Origin: Episyrphus balteatus
Taxonomy: Eukaryota > Arthropoda > Insecta > Diptera > Syrphidae
Length of the DNA stretch: 64,000 nt
Assembly: GCF_945859705.1 (NCBI RefSeq)
Contig: NC_079136.1
Location: forward strand, 111,434,028 to 111,498,027
Reading direction: 5' to 3'
The position numbers were made by a program, and so were the translations under genes. The notes under the pieces are model-generated. The model did no database searches. It had not been told where the DNA came from and worked only from the letters and a program-made list of their open reading frames with translations. Shown here in pieces: positions 47,767 through 60,366 of this stretch. Position 1 is the stretch's first letter. Every line of letters begins with the position of its first letter.

Positions 47767-48600
47767 CACTGAACCAAAAAGGTACATGGAATTAATGAAT
47801 ATATTCATTCTATTAATGTATCGTTCATTATTATTTGTCCAATGATCCTGTTCATTAAGATAATGAACGGCCGTTCATTAAAATCAATGAACGTTCATTA
47901 ATTCTATGAACCATACATAATTTCATTCATAAAATTTCGAACTTGAAATTTCGAACATATTTTAATGAATCGTTCATTAAAACAATGAACAGTGTTCATT
48001 GATTTAATGAATACGTTCATAAAAAAAAATAAATGCGTTCATTACATTAATGAACGGATTCATAGAACTAATGAACCGTTCTTAAAAATAAAAATATCCG
48101 TTCATAGAATTAATGAACACGTTCATTAAAATAATGAACCGTTCATAAAAATAAAAAAAATCGTGCATAAAATTAATGAATGCGTTCATTAAATTAATGA
48201 ACGCATTCATTGAATCAATGAACCGTTCATAAAAATAAAAAAAAAACCTGCCTAAAATTAATGAACGCGTTCATAGAATTAATGAACGCATTCATAGAAT
48301 TAATGAATGCCGTTCATAAAATTAAAGAACGCCGTTCATAAAATTAATGAACGCCTTTCATAAAATTAATGAACGCCGTTCATAAAATTAATGAACGCCG
48401 TTCATAAAATTAATGAACGCCGTTCATAGAATTAATGAACGCCGTTCATTAAATTAATGAACGCGTTCATAAAAATAAAAAAACCCGTTCATAAAATTAA
48501 TGAACGCGTTCGTAAAATCAATGAACACGTTCGTATTAATTTTACGAACGTGTTCATTAATTTAACGAACGCGTTCATTAATTTTATGAACACAGGCCTA
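47767..48600. repeat. Tandem array of palindromic ATGAACG/CGTTCAT units
   Basis: It begins CACTGAACCAAA, the inverted terminus of the element at 26092-27176. Dozens of units of about 20-24 bp follow, such as TTAATGAACGCCGTTCATAA, each a near-perfect palindrome. The units between 48300 and 48450 are the most regular. The array stops at 48600 without an obvious CAGTG terminus, so it may be truncated. Confidence 0.85.
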
Positions 48601-49689
48601 CGTTCCGTAACTCTTGCACCGTCATAAGTGCTCGAAAAACATTGTGAATTCGAATGAAATCAATTTTTTTGTACAAATTTCATTTTGATTCAAATTGTTT
48701 TTCTACAACTTATTTCCATGCAAGCGTTATAGAACGTAGGCACTGTTTTCAATAAATTTAAAAAGTTACATTTCGTATAGTCTTATTTCTTTGTCAAAGA
48801 ATTTTTAATCTCCTGTCAAGAAATTAAAAAAATCAACTGACAAATAAATTAGTCATGGAAGCTTAGCTTTCTAAATTTATTAGGTCGAGATCTGTGAAAA
48901 AGAAAGAAAAATTAATGTGAATCGCCGTTTTCAATTTTTACAAACCTGTACATTCGGTTTTTCATCTCTAATCTTCTCCTTTCTGAAATCTTAAAGGTTA
49001 AATTAAAGAAATATTTATATTTACATTAACTCTTTTATTGTTCAAATAAACCAAATGAATGGCAGGAAAAATTTTATTACATTATTTTGTAGATTTATCT
49101 TCAGATAAGAAAGTGAAACAAATTATAAAAAGTGAAATTAAGGGAAATTTGAATCAAAATAATATAAGAATTGAAATTTTATGATCTCATTTACCAAAAC
49201 TAGAGCATTTGTACATACATACATTTTTTATTTGGTGGGTGGGTATTCTCACCCATTTTGTTGAGGAAGGCAATATGGTCTTCTTAAGCTTGAATTGTGT
49301 TGCCTATCCAAACGAATGAATACTGCGAGTCCTTGATGGTATGTCGTATAACGTGTTTCCTACCATCTGTGTCTTTTTTTATAACTTTTTGGAAAGGTAC
49401 AAAGTATCCATGCAGAGCCCAAAGTAATGCCGCATCTTTACAGTCTGAAAAAAAGCCAACCACAGAAATACCAAAATCAGTAAGGCTTTCAACAACAATT
49501 TGGTACAATAATTATATATTTATACATAGCTATATTAAAATGTATGATAGTGTATTTTTAAGTATAAATTTATTTTTACTAATCACTTGGAATAGTAAAA
49601 AATAATAATTACAAGTTCTACTTAAAAATATTTAAACTAAGCACGAACTTTCAGATGAATCTGCTGTTTTAATTTTGATTAGAACCTGT
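48601..49689. other. AT-rich spacer, no gene recognised
   Basis: A slightly less AT-rich block at 49225-49510 carries opposing chance frames. No recognisable product. Confidence 0.4.
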
Positions 49690-50590
49690 CGTATATTTTT
49701 TTTATTGACACGGTTATCAGTACAGAGAAATTTTCAAAAAAAAAATTTTTCATTGAAAAAAATTCTAAGTCCCAATAGTATGTTAAGTTTTTTTGGCATC
49801 GAAAATTTTCTAAGTCCCCAACTAAATTTTTTCATTGAAAAATATTCTAAGTCCCAAAAAAAATTTTCATTGAAAAATATTCAAGTCCCAAAATAAGTTA
49901 AGGTTTTTTTGGCATCGAAAAGTCCCCAACAAGATTTTTTGTATTGAAAAATGTTCTAAGTCCCAAAACTAAGTTAAGTTTTTTTGGCATCGAAAAGTCC
50001 CCAACAAGATTTTTTGTATTGAAAAATGTTCTAAGTCCCAAAACTAAGTTAAGTTTTTTTGGCATCGAAAATTTTCTAAGTCCCCAACATTGAAAAATAT
50101 TCTAAGTCCCAAAAAAAAAATTTTCATTAAAAAATATTCTAAGTCCCAAAAAAGATAGGTTTTTTTGGCATCGAAAATTTTCTAAGTCCCCAACTAAATT
50201 TTTTCATAGAAAAATATTCTAAGTCCCAAAAAAAATTTTCATTGAAAAATATTCTAAGTCCCAAAATAAGTTAAGGTTTTTTTGGCATCGAAAAGTCCCC
50301 AACAATATTTTTTGTATTGAAAAATGTTCTAAGTCCCAAAATAAGTTAAGGTTTTTTTGGCATCGAAAAGTCCCCAACAAGATTTTTTGTATTGAAAAAT
50401 GTTCTAAGTCCCAAAACTAAGTTAAGTTTTTTTGGCATCGAAAATTTTCTAAGTCCCCAACATTGAAAAATATTCTAAGTCCCAAAAAAAAATTTTTCAT
50501 TAAAAAATATTCTAAGTCCCAAAATAAGATAGGTTTTTTTGGCATCCCCAACAAAATTTTTTGTATTGAAAAATGTTCTAGGTCCCAAAG
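49690..50590. repeat. Higher-order tandem repeat of about 373 bp based on TCTAAGTCCC units
   Basis: The landmark GGCATC occurs at 49795, 49911, 49986, 50061, 50167, 50284, 50359, 50434 and 50541. The spacings 116-75-75-106 repeat as 117-75-75-107, so four sub-units of different length form a repeat of 372-374 bp present twice in full. Every sub-unit carries CTAAGTCCC next to A/T runs. No coding content. Confidence 0.9.
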
Positions 50591-51840
50591 TGCCTAAAAG
50601 TCCTAAAAGTGCCTAAAAAAGTCATTCTTTTCAAATTTTATTAATACTCTACCGCATACGCTGCTTTCAGAAGAGAAAAATAAACTAAACCGAAGTTCAA
50701 ATAATTTATTAGGATTTTTTTTAAATATTTTATGAAAAATCATATTGAAAAAGTTAATTTATTCAAGTTTAAAACATCTAAGTCAATTTTTGGCCTGTTT
50801 GCGGTAGAGTGTTAATGATAATATGCAAGTTTATTTCAAAATACTAATGAAAATGATTGTAGATGGCAATCCTAGTTTCATTTTTTCTCAATTTAGTATA
50901 TCAAACTCTATAAACGATAAAAACCAACGCTGAAAAGTGCATAAAAAGTCATTCTATTCAAATTTTATTAATACTCTACAGCACACGCTGCTTTGAGAAG
51001 AGAAAAATAAACTAAAAACGAAGTTCAAATAATTTATTATGATTTTTTTAAGATATTTTATGAAAATTCATATTGAAAAAGTTTATTTATTCAAGTTTAA
51101 AATATCTAAATCATTTTTTGGCCTGTTTGCGGTAGAGTGTTAATGATAATATGCAAGTTTATTTCAAAATACTAATGAAAATGATTGTAGATGGCAATCC
51201 AGTTTCATTTTTTTTCAATTTAGTATATCAAACTCTATAAATGATCAAAACCAACGCTTAAAAGTGGCTAAAAAAGTCATTCTATTCGAATTTTATTGAT
51301 ACTCTACCGCATACGCTGCTTTCAGAAAAGAAAAATAAGCTAAAAACGAAGTTCAAATAATTTTTTAGGATTTTTTTTTAAATATTTTATGAAAAATCAT
51401 ATTGAAAAAGTTAATTTATTCAAGTTTAGAATATCTAAATCATTTTTTGGCCTGTTTGCGGTAGAGTGTTAATGATAATATGCAAGTTTATTTCAAAATA
51501 CTAATGAAAATGGTTGTAGATGGCAATCCTAGTTTCATTTTTTCTCAATTTAGGATATCAAACTCTATAAATGATCAAAACCAACGCTTAAAAGTGGCTA
51601 AAAAAGTCATTCTATTCAAATTTTATTGATACTCTACCGCATACGCTGCTTTCAGAAAAGAAAAATAAGCTAAAAACGAAGTTCAAATAATTTTTTAGGA
51701 TTTTTTTTTAAATATTTTATGAAAAATCATATTGAAAAAGTTAATTTTATTCAAGTTTAGAATATCTAAATCAATTTTTGGCCTGTTTGCGGTAGAGTGT
51801 TAATGATTATAATGCAATCAAATTTTAAAATATTAATAAA
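50591..51840. repeat. Four tandem copies of a unit of about 328 bp
   Basis: ACTCTAC(C/A)GCA(T/C)ACGCTG recurs at 50646, 50973, 51301 and 51631. Each unit also holds TGCGGTAGAGTGTTAATGAT, which is the inverse of the TTAATACTCTACCGCA block, so every unit carries an inverted pair about 140-150 bases apart. The third and fourth copies are most alike. Confidence 0.9.
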
Positions 51841-51931
51841 AATGATTCTAGGCAGTAATTGTAGTTCTATTTCTTTGAAATGAACAGCAAGTTTGTTTTA
51901 AGTTTATACAAATTTTGAGAATGTCGTTTAA

Positions 51932-52151
51932 CCCTTTGCTTCCTAGTGGTTTCAGCATGAAACCACGTATTAATTACTTTGTTAGTTTTTTTTTAATAAA
52001 AAATGGACTTCTCCTTTTGTACTCTCAGCTCAAAACATTCCTTATACAATGTTATTACTAGTACAATCATTATTTTTTCATATTAGTGTGTAATTAGAAA
52101 ATATCAAAACTTTTTTTCAAGATATTTGTATTTTTTTCCGGGAGCAAAGGG
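51932..52151. mobile_element. piggyBac-like MITE, 220-bp internal-deletion copy
   Basis: It begins CCCTTTGCTTCC and ends CCGGGAGCAAAGGG with TTAA at 51928-51931 and 52152-52155. About 60 bases at its left and 150 at its right match the right and left ends of 17436-18021 in reverse. The middle, about 360 bases, is missing. Confidence 0.85.
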
Positions 52152-52218
52152 TTAAATACATTCTTCTGGGAAGGTATCGATATATATATAATATAAATCA
52201 TAAAAAGTAGGTACATAC

Positions 52219-52920
52219 CAGGAATTATTTTAGCAAGATTGGTGGCGGCTGGCGGGAGCAACGTGGTGGCTGGATAGAACGTGGTGTGGCAAATGACGAC
52301 GACAGCGGAGGCAGACAATAATGTGGCGGATGTGGCGGCAGCGTGGTGGTGGCAACGTGATGGCACTACATATAAATATATTAATACATACGTATATATT
52401 TATAAGATAAAATGATCAATAAAAATTATAAAAAAGTAGATACATACCAGGAATTATTTTAGCGTGATGATGGTGGTGGCTGGCGGGAACAACGTGGTGG
52501 CTGGAAGGAACGTGGTGTGGCAAATGACGACAACGACACCGGAGGCAGACAATATGTGGCGGCAGCGTGGTGGTGGCAACGTGGTGTAAGAAGAGCACTA
52601 AATATATATAAATATATTAATACAATTATAACACATTTTAGGGATGAAAACACTTACCTTAAATTTTTGATGCATGAAACGACGTGATGGCAGCAGGCGA
52701 CGGGCGGGCGGCGGCAAATGGGAAATCGAACAAATCTCCTATATATATGATAAAAAACAAATTATTTAACAAAATAAATGTGTCCTTTTAATAAATAAAT
52801 GCTTTTAAATAATAAATACTACGTAATCTAATGAAATACTTACTTTTTATTTTTGCTTCAGCTCTCCGCTGAATAGCTCCTCTTATCGATCAGACATTCA
52901 CACTGTAACTGAATGGCTTG
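52219..52920 (-). other. Possible spliced transcript with a duplicated GC-rich exon
   Basis: Reading the minus strand, donors and acceptors define four possible exons: one ending at 52844 (AAAAA|GTAAGTATT), then 52738-52658 (ends AAG|GTAAGTG), 52597-52448 (ends CCTG|GTATGTA) and 52365-52219 (ends CCTG|GTATGTA). Each of the last three starts after TAG or an AG following an AT-rich tract. Their lengths are 81, 150 and 147, all multiples of three. The last two are copies of each other (period about 229 bp with their introns). They are strikingly GC-rich in an AT-rich setting and give H/P/T/A-rich translations. No single frame stays open through all exons (the frame open in the last two has a stop at the end of the 81-base exon), so it may be non-coding or a wrong model. 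Confidence 0.35.
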
Positions 52921-53559
52921 GGTTGGCTTGGGGACGCCGGCTACATCATTTAACGAAAGAAATTCTTTCGTTCTACGTATCAACAAGTAGTGTTCCCACT
53001 TTATTTTACGCGTTCTTTAAAATTTAAGTGTGAACTATGTGCAAAGAGCACAGTTAATACACAAAAGGTAATATCTTGTAAATATATGTTTTCAAAAATC
53101 GAATATCATAGATATTGTAAGAATATTGACAATCACAGTAAAAAAAAATAACTTAAAATTTTCTTTCATGTTGAAAGCACAAACAGATGAAACGACACCA
53201 AAAAATAAGTACTAAAGGGGTTTTCACATTCAACAACATTTACATCTCCTTGTGTCGTTAACTACTGTTCACATTGATACGAACGGTTGTTCAACCGAGA
53301 TAAATGTTTGTGTGAGCAAGAAAACTTTGAAAATGAGAACAAAACACAAAACTACTCAATATGTACAAACACAAAAAAATACACAAGGTAATAAGCCCCG
53401 TCTTATTTGATTCCCCAACTCGGTTAAAAAAAAATGATATTTCGACACCTGTCAAATGTGGTCTCAAAACATTTTATTCTCATACTCATAAAAAGGGTTA
53501 TTTTGAAACCTGCAAACTGAATAAAATTATTACTTTAGTAAAAAGTTAAATGATATGAA
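52739..53559. other. AT-rich region, no gene recognised
   Basis: It includes the first possible exon of the minus-strand transcript above and, at 52953-52973, the palindrome AACGAAAGAA/TTCTTTCGTT. Otherwise nothing was recognised. Confidence 0.4.
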
Positions 53560-53995
53560 AATCTTGTTCATAATTTGATACACTTTTTAAAAGTGTGATC
53601 ACTGCAACATGCAAGTTGCCCTTCGTTAAATTTTAATGAACGGTTCATTAAATCAATGAACACGTTCCTAAATCTATGAACACACTCATAAAATTCATGA
53701 ACACGCTCACTTCCACAATAAATGTATTCTTTAAATGATATGAAAACCTTGTCCATAATTTGATACACTTTTTAAAAGTGTGATTACTGAAACATGCAAG
53801 TTGCCCTTCGTTAAGTTTTGATTAACTATACATTGAATTTATGAACGGTTCATTAAATCAATGAACACGTTCATTAAATCTATGAACACGTTCATTAAAT
53901 TCATGAACACGCTCACTTCGACAGTAAATGTATTCGTTAAATATGAATCTTAACGAATAATTGAAATAATGAATGGTTCATTAAAATAATGAATG
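53560..53995. repeat. Duplicated segment leading into palindromic GAACG/CGTTC motifs
   Basis: The block with GATACACTTTTTAAAAGTGT (53577 and 53762) and TGCAAGTTGCCCTTCGTTAA is present twice, about 185 bp apart. It is followed each time by palindromic units (GAACGGTTCATTAAATCAAT, and onward) of the kind seen at 47767-48600. It forms the left shoulder of the satellite below. Confidence 0.8.
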
Positions 53996-54009
53996 GTTTA
54001 TTAAGTTTT

Positions 54010-57000
54010 GGCGCCTTTTTAAAAAGAAGAAAAAAAGATTTATTTTATTTTCGTCATATCTTTTCTATTTTTGCTTTTTTTGAAAAATTGTCATATATAA
54101 AAGATGTAGATTTTTTAATTTCCGACAGAATTTATTAAATAAGTTTTTTTGATTTTCGCTTTCGTTTAGAAGTTGTAGCGACTTTTGTGAAATAAAACAT
54201 CTCGCAAACAAAAAGACATGAATTTTTTTCTTTTTTCGTCATATCTTTTCTATTTTCTATCTCTCAAACAAAAAGACATGAAATTTTTACTTTTTTCGTC
54301 ATATCTTTTCTATTTTTGCTTTTTTTGAAAAATTGTCATATATAAAAGATGTAGATTTTTTAATTTCCGACAGAATTTATTAAATAAGTTTTTTTGATTT
54401 TCGCTTTCGTTTAGAAGTTATAGCGACTTTTGTGAAAAAAAACATCTCTCAAACAAAAAGACATGAAATTTTTACTTTTTTCGTCATAACTCTTTTATTT
54501 TTGCTTTTTTTGAAAAATTGTCAGATATAAAAGTTGTAGATTTTTTAATTTGCGACAGAATTTTTTAAATAAGTTTTTTTGATTTTCGCTTTCGTTTAGA
54601 AGTTGTAGCGACTTTTGTGAAATAAAACATCTCGCAAACAAAAAGACATGAATTTTTTTCTTTTTTCGTCATATCTTTTCTATTTTCTATCTCGCAAACA
54701 AAAAGACATGAAATTTTTACTTTTTTCGTCATAACTTTTTTATTTTAGCTTTTTTTGAAAAATTGTCAGATATAAAAGATGTAGTTTTTTTAATTTCCGA
54801 CAGAATATATTAAATAAGTTTTTTTGATTTTCGCTTTCGTTTAGAAGTTATAGCGACTTTTGTGAAAAAAAACATCTCTCAAACAAAAAGACATGAAATT
54901 TTTACTTTTTTCGTCATAACTTTTTTATTTTTGCTTTTTTTGAAAAATTGTCAGATATAAAAGATGTAGTTTTTTTAATTTCCGACAGAATATATTAAAT
55001 AAGTTTTTTTGATTTTCGCTTTCGTTTAGAAGTTATAGCGACTTTTGTGAAAAAAAACATCTCTCAAACAAAAAGACATGAAATTTTTACTTTTTTCGTC
55101 ATAACTTTTTTATTTTTGCTTTTATTGAAAAATTGTCAGATATAAAAGTTGTAGATTTTTTAATTTCCGACAGAATATATTAAATAAGTTTTTTTGATTT
55201 TCGCTTTCGTTTAGAAGTTATAGCGACTTTTGTGAAAAAAAAACATCTCTCAAACAAAAAGACATGAAATTTTTACTTTTTTCGTCATAACTTTTTTATT
55301 TTTGCTTTTTTTTGAAAAATTGTCAGATATAAAAGTTGTAGATTTTTTAATTTCCAACAGAATTTATTAAATAAGTTTTTTTGATTTTCGCTTTCGTTTA
55401 GAAGTTATAGCGACTTTTGTGAAAAAAAAAAACATCTCTCAAACAAAAAGACATGAAATTTTTACTTTTTTCGTCATAACTTTTTTATTTTTGCTTTTTT
55501 TGAAAAATTGTCAGATATAAAAGTTGTAGATTTTTTAATTTCCGACAGAATATATTAAATAAGTTTTTTTGATTTTCGCTTTCGTTTAGAAGTTATAGCG
55601 ACTTTTGTGAAAAAAAAACATCTCTCAAACAAAGACATGAAATTTTTACTTTTTTCGTCATAACTTTTTTATTTTTGCTTTTTTTGAAAAATTGTCAGAT
55701 ATAAAAGTTGTAGATTTTTTAATTTCCGACAGAATTTATTAAATAAGTTTTTTTGATTTTCGCTTTCGTTTAGAAGTTATAGCGACTTTTGTGAAAAAAA
55801 AAACATCTCTCAAACAAAAAGACATGAAATTTTTACTTTTTTCGTCATAACTTTTTTATTTTTGCTTTTTTTGAAAAATTGTCAGATATAAAAGTTGTAG
55901 ATTTTTTAATTTCCGACAGAATATATTAAATAAGTTTTTTTGATTTTCGCTTTCGTTTAGAAGTTATAGTGACTTTTGTGAAAAAAAAAACATCTCTCAA
56001 ACAAAGACATGAAATTTTTACTTTTTTCGTCATAACTTTTTTATTTTTGCTTTTTTTGAAAAATTGTCAGATATAAAAGTTGTAGATTTTTTAATTTCCG
56101 ACAGAATATATTAAATAAGTTTTTTTGATTTTCGCTTTCGTTTAGAAGTTATAGCGACTTTTGTGAAAAAAAAAACATCTCTCAAACAAAGACATGAAAT
56201 TTTTACTTTTTTCGTCATAACTTTTTTATTTTTGCTTTTTTTGAAAAATTGTCAGATATAAAAGTTGTAGATTTTTTAATTTCCGACAGAATTTATTAAA
56301 TAAGTTTTTTTGATTTTCGCTTTCGTTTAGAAGTTATAGCGACTTTTGTGAAAAAAAAAACATCTCTCAAACAAAAAGACATGAAATTTTTACTTTTTTC
56401 GTCATAACTTTTTTATTTTTGCTTTTTTTGAAAAATTGTCAGATATAAAAGTTGTAGATTTTTTAATTTCCGACAGAATATATTAAATAAGTTTTTTTGA
56501 TTTTCGCTTTCGTTTAGAAGTTATAGCGACTTTTGTGAAAAAAAAAACATCTCTCAAACAAAGACATGAAATTTTTACTTTTTTCGTCATAACTTTTTTA
56601 TTTTTGCTTTTTTTGAAAAATTGTCAGATATAAAAGTTGTAGATTTTTTAATTTCCAACAGAATTTATTAAATAAGTTTTTTTGATTTTCGCTTTCGTTT
56701 AGAAGTTATAGCGACTTTTGTGAAAAAAAAAACATCTCTCAAACAAAAAGACATGAAATTTTTACTTTTTTCGTCATAACTTTTTTATTTTTGCTTTTTT
56801 TGAAAAATTGTCATATATAAAAGTTGTAGATTTTTTAATTTCCGACAGAATATATTAAATAAGTTTTTTTGATTTTCGCTTTCGTTTAGAAGTTATAGCG
56901 ACTTTTGTGAAAAAAAAAACATCTCTCAAACAAAGACATGAAATTTTTACTTTTTTCGTCATAACTTTTTTATTTTTGCTTTTTTTGAAAAATTGTCAGA

Positions 57001-57485
57001 TATAAAAGATGTAGTTTTTTTAATTTCCGACAGAATATATTAAATAAGTTTTTTTGATTTTCGCTTTCGTTTAGAAGTTATAGCGACTTTTGTGAAAAAA
57101 AAAAACATCTCTCAAACAAAAAGACATGAAATTTTTACTTTTTTCGTCATAACTTTTTTATTTTTGCTTTTTTTGAAAAATTGTCAGATATAAAAGTTGT
57201 AGATTTTTTAATTTCCGACAGAATATATTAAATAAGTTTTTTTGATTTTCGCTTTCGTTTAGAAGTTATAGCGACTTTTGTGAAAAAAACATCTCTCAAA
57301 CAAAGACATGAAATTTTTACTTTTTTCGTCATATCTTTTCTATTTTTGCTTTTTTTGAAAAATTGTCAGATATAAAAGGTGTAGATTTTTTAATTTCCGA
57401 CAGAATATATTTTATAAGTTTTTTTGATTTTCGCTTTCGTTTAGAAGTAATAGCGACTTTTGCAAAATAAAACATCTCACAAACA
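54010..57485. repeat. Satellite of about 18 units of about 186 bp with dimeric pattern
   Basis: The landmark GACATGAAATTTTTAC recurs at intervals of 182-188 bp (for example 55450, 55634, 55821, 56006, 56191, 56378, 56563, 56750, 56935, 57123, 57305). The variants CAAAAAGACATG and CAAAGACATG mostly alternate, as do TTTATTAAAT and TATATTAAAT, giving a dimer of about 372 bp. Near the left edge, extra 47-bp partial units occur at about 54227 and 54650, and the edge units are the most diverged, as expected for array ends. No coding content. Confidence 0.93.
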
Positions 57486-58476
57486 TTGAATTAGTGAATG
57501 TGTATTGATTCTAATGAATGGCGTTCATTGTTTTAACGAACAGGTTCATAGAATCTTTTATCAAAAATTTTCTCGGATATTTATGAACGGCTGTTCATTG
57601 AATTAATGAATGGTTCATAGATTTTAATGAATGGCGTTCATTGTTTTAACGAACAGGTTCATAGAATCTTTTATCAAAAATTTTCTCGGATATTTATGAA
57701 CGGCTGTTCATTGAATTAATGAATGGTTCATAGATTTTAATGAATGGCGTTCATTGTTTTAACGAACAGGTTCATAGAATCTTTTATCAAAAAAGTGTAT
57801 CGGATAACAGGTTCGTGTATCGGATATTTATGGACGGCTGTTCATTGAATTAATGAATGGTTCATTGATTTTAATGAATGGCGTTCATTGTTTTAACGAA
57901 CAGGTTCATAGAATCTTTTATCAAAAAGTGTATCGGATAACAGGTTCGTGTATAGGATATTTATGAACGGCTGTTCATTGAATTAATGAATGGTTCATTG
58001 ATTTTAATGAATGGCGTTCATTGTTTTAACGAACAGGTTCGTGTATCGGATATTTATCTTTTATCAAAAAGTGTCTCGGATATTTATGAACGGCTGTTCA
58101 TTAAATTAATGAATGGTTCATAGATTTTAATGAATGGCGTTCATTGTTTTAACGAACAGGTTCATTGGGATAATGAACAGATTTTTTTATGAACGGCTAT
58201 TCATTGAATTAATGAACGTTCATAGATTTTAATTAATGGTATTCATTGTCTTAATGTACAGGTTCATTAATTCAATGAATAGCCGTTCATAAAAAAAATT
58301 TCAGACAAAAACGGATTTTAATGAACGAGATTAATGAACGTTCATAGGTTCATAATTTTATTTTTAATGAATCGTTCATTGAATTAAGGGATGGTGCATT
58401 AATTCCGTGAACCGTACATTAATTTCAAGTTAATGAACGCCGTTCATAAATTTTATGTACAATTTTTTTTTCAGTG
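57486..58476. repeat. Right-hand palindromic array, ending in TTCAGTG
   Basis: About six units of 110-135 bp contain GTTCATTGTTTTAACGAACA and TATGAACGGCTGTTCATTGA. More irregular ATGAAC/GTTCAT palindromes follow up to 58460. The end TTTTTTTTTCAGTG (to 58475) resembles the inverted CACTGAA terminus of the elements at 26092 and 47767. It is the right shoulder of the 186-bp satellite. Confidence 0.85.
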
Positions 58477-59898
58477 TATTATCTCATAACAAGAAAACAT
58501 GTTAATTTCAATATGTGTTATGGCCTTGGCATAAAAAAGATGTTTCAAATGTTTATTGTGCCATTTAAAGTCTAAGTCACCTCCTAAAATCCACGTTAGA
58601 TGTCACACATAAGCAAAATAATAAAAACAAAAACTAAATACCAAGTCTGCACAAAAAACTATTTGAAACTGCAACTTCACATTCTTTTTATGGCTAAAAC
58701 ACACTTTGAATTCACATGATAACGACACTGATGTTGGAATTTAATTTATAATTTTCCGTTTATTATGTGACACTAGAGAGCTTACAGTACCTACCTACAT
58801 TATTATAAAATCCTATCAAGTTGTAATGGCCATAATATGTACGAAATATATGTATATAATAAAACTCTAGTTTCATGGCTTAATAACAGCATTTGGCTTA
58901 GCAGAAGGAAGATATAATCCTCGGTTTCAGTGTTGAGCGAGTTTAATTCAAATGGGCATTGTGTATATGGCGTGTGGTAGTAGGTATGTTTATTGTTTAT
59001 GATCACTGTATTGTTGTTCCATATGTGATATTATTATACCTAGTTGGGACAGCTCTTAGGGGCTTGGACAAATTTAATTTCAAATGCACGTGCAGCTTTT
59101 ATACATAAATTAGGAACAAAAATAAAACACAAGACTTGTTGTCGGCATGAGGTCAATCTCATTAACCTCCTAGTGGAATTCTATCGTGACTAGAGCAGAA
59201 AAAGAGATAAAAATGCTAGAACAGAAGTCGGACTTCTAAGACATTTAGTTGGATATTAAATTTTTAAGAAATAATTGATATAACTCGAACGACTATATTT
59301 CGAAATAAGCGATTGAGTATTTTACATTTTTTAAAAGTATTTTTCAAGGCAGATACAAACTTTTACATCAGAACATTGCCGACAGAGTTTAAATTCATTT
59401 CAAAACAAATATATGTTTTTATGGTTTTTATTCAATTTTTTTAATGAATCAAGCTAACTTTTCAACATTGTTAAACAGCTCAAAGCAGGTAATCAACGCC
59501 AATATTGATCACTCCAATGATGTCATTTATTTACCTTTCCCTTACAAAAAATATTATGGTTGTCAACTACTAGATTCACCCTTTTAGAGAATTTTCTGAT
59601 ATAACCCCTGCCGTAACATCCTTCGATAGACTCTACCGCTTGTTTTCCGTGTGTTGTCCCTTCTTCCATTTTAAAATTCGGTTTTCCTCTCTCCTTTTTT
59701 GCATATAAATTTCACTGGGGCGCTCCCGGGCGGCTCTCTGAGCAGTTCTGGTTCTTGTCTTCCGAGACTCATATAAAAGTGTAAGCTCCGGTGTAGTTAT
59801 TTTAAGTGGCCAACTTTATCTTTTGGGCTGCTGAACATGAATCTGAAACTCTCCAACAACATTTCTAACGGGAACTATGGGAAATTATCGAAAAATTC
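58477..59898. other. AT-rich spacer, no gene recognised
   Basis: No coding signal. A less AT-rich block at 59690-59830 contains TATAAAAG at 59772-59779, but no initiator or downstream gene that would make it a promoter. Confidence 0.4.
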
Positions 59899-59943
59899 CG
59901 AAAAGTGACAAAACTAATTTGTTATCAGCAATTTAATATAATG

Positions 59944-60366
59944 GGCAGGTTCAGAAACGTTAGGGACTAAATATTTAGGTAATTTCTCGGTCTCTGATTG
60001 GTCAACTGTCAAAAAAAATCCTTCCAATTTAGGTAATTTTATTGGAAAGCTGACTGGAAAGTCAGTTTTTCCCTAAAAAATTAGGAAAGTTTTTTTTGTC
60101 AACATGACAGCTGATTGTTTTTAATTTCAGCAAAATTAAATTTATTTGTGTGAAAAACGAGTAAAAAGTGCATTATCGGTTATAATTAATATTATTTATT
60201 TATTAAAGTGAAGTGAAATTTGGTGTCTGCTCTAAAATTCTCAAGTTAATTTCGAAATTTGACAATAATGGCGTATATCCAAACTAATTTAGTCAATTTA
60301 CTCAAATTTCCGTTCAGAAAATGACGTTACCTAAATATCTAGTCCCTAACATTTCCTGAACGTGAC
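59944..60366. mobile_element. MITE-like element with 40-bp imperfect inverted ends, between 34-bp direct repeats
   Basis: The left end GGCAGGTTCAGAAACGTTAG through ATATTTAGGTAA is mirrored by TTACCTAAATATCTAGTCCC through GAACGTGACC at the right, with a few changes and small gaps. Outside, 59899-59932 and 60378-60411 are direct repeats (32 of 34 matching). That is too long for a normal target duplication, so the element may sit between tandem copies of a target segment. No ORF. Confidence 0.65.

Noticed and set aside
54010..58476. CRISPR-like appearance of regularly spaced repeats
   Set aside because: Whole units, not short repeats with unique spacers, are repeated, and the sequence is eukaryotic; this is a satellite.
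59772..59779. TATAAAAG as a promoter
   Set aside because: No initiator at the right distance and no gene downstream.
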